Shown: positions 1-5,638 of the stretch, piece after piece
How positions within the stretch are numbered: the stretch's first letter is position 1
How the letters are laid out: the number at the start of each line of letters is the position of its first letter
Source: Clostridia bacterium
GTDB taxonomy: Bacteria > Bacillota_A > Clostridia > Christensenellales > Aristaeellaceae
DNA: 7,719 nucleotides
Direction of reading: 5' to 3'
Assembly: GCA_017938785.1 (NCBI GenBank)
Contig: JAGBAU010000175.1
Coordinates: 1-7,719, forward strand
Notes under the pieces: generated by a model
What the model was told of the DNA's origin: nothing
Database searches by the model: none
The model's input: the letters and a program-made list of their open reading frames with translations, nothing else
Program-made: the position numbers and the translations under genes

Positions 1-269
1 ATTTCACCCAGGGAGCGCACGGTAACCGCTCTGGGAGTGGGTTCGGGAGTGGGAGTGGGGGTGGGAACCGGAGTGGGCGCCACGGTGGCCGTGGGCTCCG
101 GAGTGGGCGTAGGCTGGCTGAAGAGCTTCAGGCCATCCTCGCCAAAGGGATTGAGAACCAGCAGCACAACGATGGCTACAATAATGAGCAGGATGGCTAC
201 CAGGGTACCGATGCCCAGGGGAGTGATCCTGTAATTGCCAATGCGCAGGCCTTTTTTGGATTTAGCCAT
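1..269 (-). CDS. Membrane-anchored protein with Thr-Pro-rich linker (partial, N-terminal 89 residues)
   Basis: The reading frame starts at the ATG complementary to 267-269 and stays open to the window edge, so the C-terminal part is missing. A good ribosome binding site (TTTGGAGG) lies about 9 bases upstream on the minus strand. The visible protein has a short basic N-terminus (MAKSKKGLRIGNYR), one hydrophobic membrane segment at about residues 18-39, and then a linker at about 53-79 made almost wholly of Thr-Pro, Pro-Glu and Val-Pro units. A positively charged head, a single hydrophobic segment and a TP linker are typical of a cell-surface protein whose functional domain lies outside the membrane. 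The last visible residues (about 81-89, AVTVRSLGE) look like the first beta strand of that domain. A CapA-like or other extracellular enzyme would fit, but this cannot be decided here. The gene is divergent from the large repeat protein, which has a similar TM-plus-TP-linker layout. Confidence 0.8.
   Translation of the reverse strand, partial: MAKSKKGLRIGNYRITPLGIGTLVAILLIIVAIVVLLVLNPFGEDGLKLFSQPTPTPEPTATVAPTPVPTPTPTPEPTPRAVTVRSLGE
33..65 (+). repeat. Six-tract G-rich repeat with G-quadruplex potential
   Basis: Six runs of three or more G (33-35, 39-41, 45-47, 51-53, 57-61, 63-65) are separated by loops of 3, 3, 3, 3 and 1 bases. This meets the usual G3+N1-7 pattern on the plus strand. It is the complement of the Thr-Pro/Glu-Pro codons of the minus-strand gene, so the G-rich strand is the template and the mRNA is C-rich. 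It may be only a by-product of proline-codon choice. Confidence 0.6.
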
Positions 270-333
270 ATGTATAACCTCCAAATATTGCGTCATGATT
301 GCCGGCGCTTGGGTTTTGAACCGCTGCGCCCTG

Positions 334-350
334 CCCTGGAATCCCCAGGG
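334..350 (-). promoter_or_regulatory. Short inverted repeat in the 5' leader of the minus-strand gene
   Basis: CCCTGG at 334-339 and CCAGGG at 345-350 form a perfect 6-bp inverted repeat around a 5-base spacer. It lies just downstream of the transcription start predicted from the minus-strand -10 box (about 358). It could be a 5' stabilising hairpin or an operator half-site pair. The size is modest and chance is possible. Confidence 0.3.
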
Positions 351-364
351 ATATCCTAATCTGC

Positions 365-393
365 ATTATAGCACAAAAGACACCGGAAACTAT
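365..393 (-). promoter_or_regulatory. Extended -10 promoter for the minus-strand surface gene
   Basis: On the minus strand the sequence TGCTATAAT (complement of 365-373) is a consensus TATAAT box with the TGn extension. The hexamer 17 bases upstream (complement of 388-393, ATAGTT) is a poor -35, which is usual for extended -10 promoters. Transcription would begin near 358, giving a leader of about 90 bases. Confidence 0.6.
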
Positions 394-519
394 GACTTTC
401 GTGTGGTTTCTATATGTTTTTCAAAAGTATTTCAATAAATTACAGCTCTGTGAATTAGATTAAGACAAAAAGAGACAGAAAGCGCAAGGTTGTGTCTATT
501 TTTTTTCGATTTATCCGGA

Positions 520-548
520 TTGACAGTCAAGGGGTTCTGTTGTATGCT
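520..548 (+). promoter_or_regulatory. SigA-like promoter for the large repeat protein
   Basis: A perfect TTGACA at 520-525 is followed after 17 bases by TATGCT at 543-548, which matches four of six positions of TATAAT. The predicted start is near 555, giving a 5' leader of about 75 bases before the ATG at 631. The consensus -35 and ideal spacing suggest solid constitutive-type expression. Confidence 0.6.
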
Positions 549-630
549 TGTAATGGTTCTATGTATAAATATCTCTAAACGACCCTGCAGTTTCGAAAAA
601 GAACTGTATATCATAAAAGGTGGGTAATTT

Positions 631-3600
631 ATGGCGACGCATAAGCTTGGAAAACTGAAATTCAATCTTTCGAAGGACGGACTGGCCTTCCGCTTCGGCG
701 ATGGCGAGATTCGCCGTCTGGGCTTTGGTAAAAAAGCCAAGGATGAAGCGCCTGATTATAATGAAGAAGAGCTTCTCGATCAGGAGTACCTGGACGAGGA
801 AGATTTCGCGGGGGACGACTATGTGCCCGGCGAGGATTTTGACGCGGGCGATTATTCCGGACGCTTTGCCCAGCCTTCCGCCAAAGGCTTCGATGATGAT
901 TTCGACGATTATGCCGATGATTACGCCGGGGACGATTATGAGGACGATGGCTACGACGACGGTTATGAAGATGATTATATCGAAGATGACCGCTATGACG
1001 ATGGCTATGCCGATGAAGATGACTACGGCGATGACGGCTATGACGGCGGCTACGCCGATGACGATGATTACTACGGCGATGATGAAGACGGCCAGTACGA
1101 TGACCGCTATCTCGACGAGGATGCAGAGGATTACGGCGATGAGGGCTATGCTCCCCAGAGCCCGCTGATGCAGTATGTGGATGAGAACGACTGGGTAACC
1201 TACGTTCTGCTGTTCCTGCTGCCGCCGCTGGGCATCTATCTGCTCTGGCGCCGCCGCCGCTTCGAAATGCCTATCCGCTGGGCAGTGAGCGCGGCCTCCG
1301 CAGTGTGGTTTATCATCCTGGTCATCCTGCTGATTTCCGCAATCTTCTCCGGCTCCGGCGATACCACCACCAATCCGCCCATCACCATGACCACGCCTAC
1401 CCCCACGGTTGAAGTGATCGCCACTCCCGATGTGGGCGTTACCAGCCTGGGCGGCGATGCAAGCGGTGATAACCTGATGATCCAGCCCGGCGTGGATACC
1501 GATCCCAACCAGATCCATGACGCCCTGGCCCTGGACGCCACCGCCACCCCCATTGCTACTTATAATGGCTCCGGCTCCTCCCCGGTATCCGCCAATACCG
1601 TTATCATGACGGCAACCGGTCTCTACTATCATAATAATGCAGGCTGCAGCAACATTGAACCCGGTGCTTCCATTTCCAATGTTACCAAGGATGTTGCACA
1701 GCAGCGCGGCAAGAACCCCTGCCCGATCTGCTATCCGGACCAGAAGGTCTACTATGCCACTGCCGGCGGTACCTATTACCACGTTGAAATCAACTGCTCC
1801 GGCATGAGCGGCGCAAGCGTCATCACCGCAGAGGCCGCCAAGCAGCAGGGCAAGAAGGAATGCCCGGTCTGCATCACCAAGGTGATCAACAGCCTGGACG
1901 ACAGTGCGCTGAAGTATGCAGATGCTTCCACCAAGGACAGAAGCGGCGTGACCGTATTTGCCACCGCAGGCGGCCGTTACTTCCATACCGAGCCCAACTG
2001 CTCCGGCATGCAGAACGCAGTAAGCGGTTCCCTGCTCAAGGCCATGCTGGCCGGCAAGACCGCCTGCCCCAAGTGCGCGGCTTCCGCAGGCACCATGGTA
2101 TGGTGCACCGAGGGCGGTAAGTACTATCACAACAGGAGCGATTGCTCCGGCATGAAAAATGCATATCGCGTCACTCTGGCAGAAGCTATGATCATCGGCA
2201 AAGGCCGTTGTACTGCATGCTGGGGTAAGTCCACCGTGGGTACTGCTGCAGGCGGCGCAGGAAACGTATATGTTTACGGCACGCCCACCGGCAAGTACTA
2301 CCACACCAATTCCAGCTGCTCCGGCATGCAGGGTGCAAACCGCTATACGCTGCGCTCCATGATCTCTGCAGGCCGTCCCGCCTGTCCGGAATGCTGCGCC
2401 GGCGCTGAAACCGTGGTTTACGCCACTGCAAACGGCACCTACTACCACTCCTATTCCAGCTGCTCCGGCATGGATAATGCCCAGGCGGGCACCCTGGCCC
2501 AGGCGCTGGCGATCGGCAAGAAGAAGTGCCCCAAGTGCTGGGCGGGTGCAAGCGGCACCGGCACCGCATCCGGCGAAAAGGCTTCCGGCCACTACGTATA
2601 CGCCACCCAGGGCGGTACCTATTACCACACCAAGTCTGCCTGCTCCGGCATGCAGGGTGCAAGCCGCATCACCATTGAAACTGCTGTGGCCGCCGGCAAA
2701 AAGGCATGTCCCACCTGCGCATCCGCAGCCACCAAAAAGGTCTATTCCACTGCGCGCGGCACCTACTACCATGTGAAGAGCAACTGCTCCGGCATGGAAG
2801 ATGCCCAGCAGCGCACCCTTGAACAGGCCATCATGATGGGCCAGAAGACCTGCCCGGTCTGCATCGGCACCATCAGCAAGGTCAACAGCAGCCTTTCCAA
2901 TATGAATACCGGCAGCTTCTCTTCCGGTTCTTCCGGCGGAATCTCCAATGTGAAGACCAATACCTTCTCTTCCGGCTCCAAGACCAGCAATGTGAAGGCC
3001 AATATGATCTCCTCCGGAAACTATAAGAGCGGCACCTCCGGCATCAAGGTCTATGCAGTGGCGGATGGCAAGTATTACCACACCACCAGCAGCTGCTCCG
3101 GCATGAAGAATGCTTCCCGCGTCACCCTGGAAACCGCACTGAACTACGGCAAGACCGCCTGCTCCAAGTGCGCATCCTCTGCCAACACTGCGGTATTTGC
3201 GGTGAAGGGCGGCAAGTACTACCATTACTCCAAGACCTGCGCAGGCGCAGGCGCGGTTCAGGGCAAGCGCGGTCCCGCACTGGCTCTGGGTCTGGATGCA
3301 TGCCCGTACTGCGTAACCAAGACCAAGACCATCACCTCCTCCGGTATGTTCAAGGCCGGCACCTCCGGCATCAAGGTATATGCTTCCCCCAGCGGAAAGT
3401 ACTACCATGCCAATAAGTCCTGTGCGGGTGCAAGCGCCAGCAGGATCACCTTGGAGACTGCCCTGAACTACTCCAAGAGCGCATGTCCCAGCTGCGCAGG
3501 CAGCGCAAGCAAGCGCGTATATGCCGTGGCGGGCAACAAGTACTATCACAGCAGCAAGACGTGCGCGGGCTCCGGCGCAGTTGCCGGCAGCTTCGCAGGC

Positions 3601-3861
3601 GCGCTGGCTCTGGGCCTGAAGGAATGCCCGGTTTGCATCGGCGGTTCCGAAGCCTATGAGGTTTCCGACATCAAGTACTCCGCACCCGGCGATACCGGCG
3701 TGTACATCAACCTGGACAGCGATATGCTGTATTACCACAAGGGCTCCCGCTGCTCCGATGCGGGCATGTCCAGCGGTACCAAGGTTATGCTGGACTTCGT
3801 GCTCAACTGGGGCTACAAGGCATGTCCCTTCTGCGCACCGCCCACCTCTGTGAAGAAATAA
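631..3861 (+). CDS. Large membrane-anchored protein with acidic D/Y tract and 13 putative zinc-binding repeats
   Basis: The protein has 1,076 residues. The ATG at 631 follows an AAAGGTGG ribosome binding site (617-624) and a SigA-like promoter. Regions in order: a basic head (about 1-37); an acidic tract (41-170) with 47 Asp, 14 Glu and 20 Tyr but only 4 Lys/Arg; hydrophobic segments at about 188-206 and 217-239 separated by RRRR (207-210); a TP-containing linker (about 245-320); then 13 repeats (322-1068). Each repeat follows the form VYAT.GG.YYH....CSGM..A....L..A...GK..CP.C. The spacing H-x4-C is invariant, and C-x2-C follows 20-24 residues later. There is no Cys before residue 339, and 39 of the 41 Cys belong to the signature. 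Three Cys plus one His per unit fits one zinc ion better than disulfides. The unit recalls Ada-type zinc-binding modules and YH...C...C..C tails of some secreted nucleases, but that is from memory. There is no enzyme motif. Surface anchoring, metal binding or ligand binding are possible roles. Function is unknown. Confidence 0.9.
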   Translation: MATHKLGKLKFNLSKDGLAFRFGDGEIRRLGFGKKAKDEAPDYNEEELLDQEYLDEEDFAGDDYVPGEDFDAGDYSGRFAQPSAKGFDDDFDDYADDYAGDDYEDDGYDDGYEDDYIEDDRYDDGYADEDDYGDDGYDGGYADDDDYYGDDEDGQYDDRYLDEDAEDYGDEGYAPQSPLMQYVDENDWVTYVLLFLLPPLGIYLLWRRRRFEMPIRWAVSAASAVWFIILVILLISAIFSGSGDTTTNPPITMTTPTPTVEVIATPDVGVTSLGGDASGDNLMIQPGVDTDPNQIHDALALDATATPIATYNGSGSSPVSANTVIMTATGLYYHNNAGCSNIEPGASISNVTKDVAQQRGKNPCPICYPDQKVYYATAGGTYYHVEINCSGMSGASVITAEAAKQQGKKECPVCITKVINSLDDSALKYADASTKDRSGVTVFATAGGRYFHTEPNCSGMQNAVSGSLLKAMLAGKTACPKCAASAGTMVWCTEGGKYYHNRSDCSGMKNAYRVTLAEAMIIGKGRCTACWGKSTVGTAAGGAGNVYVYGTPTGKYYHTNSSCSGMQGANRYTLRSMISAGRPACPECCAGAETVVYATANGTYYHSYSSCSGMDNAQAGTLAQALAIGKKKCPKCWAGASGTGTASGEKASGHYVYATQGGTYYHTKSACSGMQGASRITIETAVAAGKKACPTCASAATKKVYSTARGTYYHVKSNCSGMEDAQQRTLEQAIMMGQKTCPVCIGTISKVNSSLSNMNTGSFSSGSSGGISNVKTNTFSSGSKTSNVKANMISSGNYKSGTSGIKVYAVADGKYYHTTSSCSGMKNASRVTLETALNYGKTACSKCASSANTAVFAVKGGKYYHYSKTCAGAGAVQGKRGPALALGLDACPYCVTKTKTITSSGMFKAGTSGIKVYASPSGKYYHANKSCAGASASRITLETALNYSKSACPSCAGSASKRVYAVAGNKYYHSSKTCAGSGAVAGSFAGALALGLKECPVCIGGSEAYEVSDIKYSAPGDTGVYINLDSDMLYYHKGSRCSDAGMSSGTKVMLDFVLNWGYKACPFCAPPTSVKK
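751..1140 (+). repeat. Asp/Tyr/Gly low-complexity tract (DDGYDD-like)
   Basis: Codons for residues 41-170 of the large protein encode irregular short repeats such as DDYEDDGYDD and DDYGDDGYDGG. Acidic residues make up 61 of 130 positions and Tyr 20. The DNA is a dense run of GAT/GAC and TAT/TAC codons. The tract is probably disordered and strongly negative. It could act as a charged spacer, a cation-binding segment or a partner-binding surface. The sequence does not say which. Confidence 0.85.
1594..3834 (+). repeat. Thirteen tandem HCCC domains arranged as six pairs plus one
   Basis: The conserved His of the thirteen units lies at residues 334, 384, 452, 500, 558, 606, 666, 714, 817, 865, 926, 973 and 1036. 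His-to-His steps are 50, 68, 48, 58, 48, 60, 48, 103, 48, 61, 47 and 63, so short and long steps alternate strictly. Within a pair the last Cys is 17-18 residues before the next His. Between pairs this gap is 28-73 residues. The invariant first Cys is always 5 residues after the His. The distance from it to the CxxC is 22 in units 2-9, 21 in units 10-12, 25 in unit 1 and 24 in unit 13. Units 10-12 replace CSGM by CAG. Confidence 0.9.
3010..3639 (+). repeat. Internal duplication of a two-domain module (period 327 bases)
   Basis: Residues 794-902 and 903-1003 align along their length. Both begin SSG..K.GTSGIKVYA, continue with a CxG domain carrying R.TLETALNY, and end with a domain carrying KTCAG.GAV and ALALGL. 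At the DNA level GGCACCTCCGGCATCAAGGT occurs at 3031 and again at 3358, exactly 327 bases apart. The two copies are closer to each other than to the other pairs, which indicates a more recent duplication of one whole pair. Confidence 0.8.
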
Positions 3862-3868
3862 ACACAAA

Positions 3869-3906
3869 CAGGCTCCGTTTCAGATGAAACGGAGCCTGAG
3901 CTTTTT
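3869..3906 (+). terminator. Strong intrinsic terminator of the large repeat protein gene
   Basis: A 13-bp perfect stem (3869-3881 with 3886-3898) closes an AGAT loop and is followed by AGCTTTTT. It begins 7 bases after the stop codon. It points to the gene being the last, and probably the only, gene of its transcript. Confidence 0.85.
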
Positions 3907-3911
3907 CATTG

Positions 3912-3941
3912 AAAAAACGGTCCGAAAAGGACCGTTTTTTT
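3912..3941. terminator. Bidirectional intrinsic terminator between the convergent genes
   Basis: CGGTCC (3918-3923) pairs with GGACCG (3929-3934) around a GAAAA loop. A6 lies on the left and T7 on the right, so it has a U-tract in either direction. For galT on the minus strand it lies just past the stop codon. For the plus strand it backs up the hairpin at 3869-3906. Confidence 0.8.
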
Positions 3942-3946
3942 GTGGT

Positions 3947-5482
3947 TTACTGTTTCCTGTAGCCGATGCTCTCCAGGAAGCGGAGCACGCCGGCGTTGCC
4001 TTCGGGGGTGTTTTTGTATACGCCTGCATCGGCGAGAACCTGCGCGCATTTCATGGTGAGTGCCTCGCGCATGGTTGCCTGGGCGTCTTCGGCCGAGAGG
4101 GTGGTGCCGGTCTTTTCGGCAATTTCCTTCACCCAGGCGTAGTGCTTGGCCAAGGGAGAATCCCCGGCGGGCACGCTGTCCAGCGGGGTTTCGCCGGTGA
4201 GGTATTTCTCCAGCTCGCCCAGCTCGCTTACCAGGCGGCCCGGCAGGATGAACAGGCCCATGACTTCGATCAGGCCGATGTTCTCCTTCTTGATGTGGTG
4301 CAGCTGGGCATGGGGATGATAGACGCCCAGGGGATGCTCGTCCGTGGTGATGTTGTTGCGCAGTACCAGGTAGATCTTGTACGCCCCGTCCTCCATGCGC
4401 GCCACGGGGGTGATGGTGTTGTGGGGCGTGCCTTCGGTTTCGGCGAAGATGAAGCAGTCCGGATCGGAATAGCCGCGCCATGCAGCGAGCATTTCATCGG
4501 CAAGGGCGGTCACCTTTTCGCGGTCTGCGCCCTTGAGCACGATGCAGCTCATGGGCCAGTCGGCAACCCAGGCCTCCACGCCTTCGGCGGGGGAAACGAG
4601 GGGAATGTGCACGCCAGCCCGGTCCATGGGGAAGATGTGGCCGCCGCCCTGGAAGTGGTCGTGGCTCAGGATGGAACCGCCCACGATGGGCAGGTCGGCA
4701 TTGCTGCCCAGGAAGTAGTGGGGGAACTGCTCCACGAAATCGAACAGGCGCACGAAGCTTTCGCGGGAAATCTTCATGGGCACATGGGCGCGGTTGAAGG
4801 CGATGCAGTGCTCGTTATAGTAGGAATAGGGGGAGTACTGCAGGTACCAGGGTTCGCCGCCCAGGGTCATGGGTACGATGCGGTGGTTCTGGCGTGCCGG
4901 GAAGCCGGGACGGCCTGCGTAGCCGGGGTTTTCCACGCACAGCATGCACTTGGGATAGCCGGTCTGCTTGGCATTGCGCTGGGCCGCGATATCGCGGGGA
5001 TCCTTTTCCGGCTTGGACAGGTTGATGGTGATTTCCAGCTCGCCGCAGGGGGAATCGTGGAAGAAACGCACGTTTTTAGCGATGCGGTCCACGCGGATGT
5101 AGTCCACATCCTGACAGAGCTTGTAGAAATAATCGGTGGCGGCGGCGGGGCCTTCCTCGGCATAGAGCTTCTGGAAGCGCTCGCGCACCATCTGGGGATG
5201 GGCGGTCAGCGCGCCCATGATCCTGGCGGAAAACAAGTCGCGCCATTCGCCGCTGTCCGGGCATACGCCCGCTTGAACGGCGAGTTCCAGCATGGGCTCC
5301 AGAATGGGCGTGGCAGTGGCGGGGGATGCTTCGCGCGCGGGGCGGTCGCACTCCGGTGCGTCCATCCGGAAGATTTCCAGCAGGCGGTTCAGGGTATATT
5401 CCCTGTCCTCCGCTTGAATCAGGTTTTTATCCTCGGCAAAATCCAACAGGGCATGGATGAGTTCGGTCAAATTCTTCGACAT
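3947..5482 (-). CDS. galT: UTP/UDP-glucose--hexose-1-phosphate uridylyltransferase, class II (GalT)
   Basis: This cytoplasmic Leloir-pathway enzyme exchanges galactose-1-phosphate with UDP-glucose to give UDP-galactose and glucose-1-phosphate. The 511-residue length fits the Firmicutes class II family (about 490-510), not the shorter E. coli type. The class II signature DLPIVGGSILSHDHFQGG is intact at residues 263-280, with the active-site HDHFQ at 274-278. The family motif YPKCMLC is at 176-182, and a conserved HPHAQLHHIKKENIG stretch is at 389-403. The ATG (complement of 5480-5482) has an AAAGGGAG ribosome binding site 8 bases upstream and a TTGACA/GATAAT promoter. It is transcribed away from galK and toward the large repeat gene, and ends at the bidirectional terminator. 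No frameshift or missing motif was seen. The family is certain, but sugar preference beyond galactose cannot be read from sequence. Confidence 0.96.
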   Translation of the reverse strand: MSKNLTELIHALLDFAEDKNLIQAEDREYTLNRLLEIFRMDAPECDRPAREASPATATPILEPMLELAVQAGVCPDSGEWRDLFSARIMGALTAHPQMVRERFQKLYAEEGPAAATDYFYKLCQDVDYIRVDRIAKNVRFFHDSPCGELEITINLSKPEKDPRDIAAQRNAKQTGYPKCMLCVENPGYAGRPGFPARQNHRIVPMTLGGEPWYLQYSPYSYYNEHCIAFNRAHVPMKISRESFVRLFDFVEQFPHYFLGSNADLPIVGGSILSHDHFQGGGHIFPMDRAGVHIPLVSPAEGVEAWVADWPMSCIVLKGADREKVTALADEMLAAWRGYSDPDCFIFAETEGTPHNTITPVARMEDGAYKIYLVLRNNITTDEHPLGVYHPHAQLHHIKKENIGLIEVMGLFILPGRLVSELGELEKYLTGETPLDSVPAGDSPLAKHYAWVKEIAEKTGTTLSAEDAQATMREALTMKCAQVLADAGVYKNTPEGNAGVLRFLESIGYRKQ

Positions 5483-5515
5483 AATCAGCGCTCCCTTTTG
5501 TAGTCTCTATTCAAT

Positions 5516-5544
5516 ATTATCCTAGGATTTGCAGTTTATGTCAA
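5516..5544 (-). promoter_or_regulatory. SigA-like promoter of galT
   Basis: On the minus strand TTGACA (complement of 5539-5544) is followed after 17 bases by GATAAT (complement of 5516-5521), five of six matches to the consensus. Transcription would start near 5509, giving a leader of about 27 bases that contains the ribosome binding site. Confidence 0.7.
5519..5528. promoter_or_regulatory. Perfect 10-bp palindrome overlapping the galT -10 region
   Basis: ATCCTAGGAT is a perfect palindrome that overlaps part of the galT -10 box and the adjoining spacer. A repressor bound there would block galT. It is short and could be chance. No known operator consensus is claimed. Confidence 0.3.
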
Positions 5545-5574
5545 GCGTCTTTTGAGCTTCCGGGCCAAACCCTC

Positions 5575-5603
5575 TTGCGTAATTTGCCGATTTGGATTAC
5601 AAT
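5575..5603 (+). promoter_or_regulatory. Likely promoter of the galK-tsaE-tsaB transcript
   Basis: TTGCGT at 5575-5580 and TACAAT at 5598-5603 are 17 bases apart. The -10 box matches five of six positions, while the -35 matches only TTG, so the promoter may need an activator or be weak. The -35 boxes of galT and galK are 30 bases apart, so one regulator could act on both. Confidence 0.5.
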
Positions 5604-5624
5604 AAAACTAGATAATTATGTTTC

Positions 5625-5630
5625 GGAGGA
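5625..5630 (+). promoter_or_regulatory. Ribosome binding site that fixes the galK start at 5639
   Basis: GGAGGA lies 8 bases before the ATG at 5639. An in-frame ATG at 5618 lies upstream of this site and has no ribosome binding site of its own, and its extra seven residues would be encoded across the Shine-Dalgarno sequence. The ATG at 5631 is out of frame. Confidence 0.85.
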
Positions 5631-5638
5631 ATGCAGAT

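Larger units (their letters stand above)
270..630. other. Divergent intergenic region, 361 bases
   Basis: This AT-rich region separates the two divergent surface-protein genes. It holds a likely promoter for each direction (365-393 minus, 520-548 plus), a short inverted repeat in the minus-strand leader (334-350), and the two ribosome binding sites. Between about 395 and 515 I see only AT-rich sequence with a T8 run near 499-506. I see no tRNA, convincing riboswitch or plausible small gene. Confidence 0.6.

Noticed and set aside
472..510. A possible terminator: AGACA ... TGTCT followed by a T8 run.
   Set aside because: The stem is only 5 bp with a large loop, and no plus-strand gene upstream would need it. 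The T run is better explained as AT-rich promoter sequence.
584..608. A possible leader hairpin or riboswitch (CAGTT ... AACTG) ahead of the large gene.
   Set aside because: Only about 5 base pairs with a bulge, and no recognisable riboswitch core. The 75-base leader is too short for most known classes.
1594..3834. Reading the array as a disulfide-rich adhesin or as a CRISPR-like DNA repeat.
   Set aside because: Three Cys plus one invariant His per unit and the CxxC ends fit a metal site better than paired disulfides. The DNA repeats are diverged and in frame with protein-level conservation, not identical repeats with spacers.
559..3867. A 1,102-codon open frame on the minus strand, antisense to the large repeat gene.
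   Set aside because: It is codon-aligned with the real gene and stays open because that gene uses no TTA, CTA or TCA codons. Its product is a low-complexity mirror of the repeats, with no ribosome binding site or promoter seen. The plus-strand protein has clear domain conservation.
3884..5503. A 539-codon plus-strand frame opposite galT.
   Set aside because: It is antisense to a gene with full family motifs, begins inside the terminator hairpin region, and has a composition (Gly/Ala/His/Val-rich) typical of antisense frames in GC-rich genes.
5618..5638. An upstream in-frame ATG giving a 422-residue GalK.
   Set aside because: No ribosome binding site precedes it, and the extra codons run through the GGAGGA that serves the ATG at 5639.
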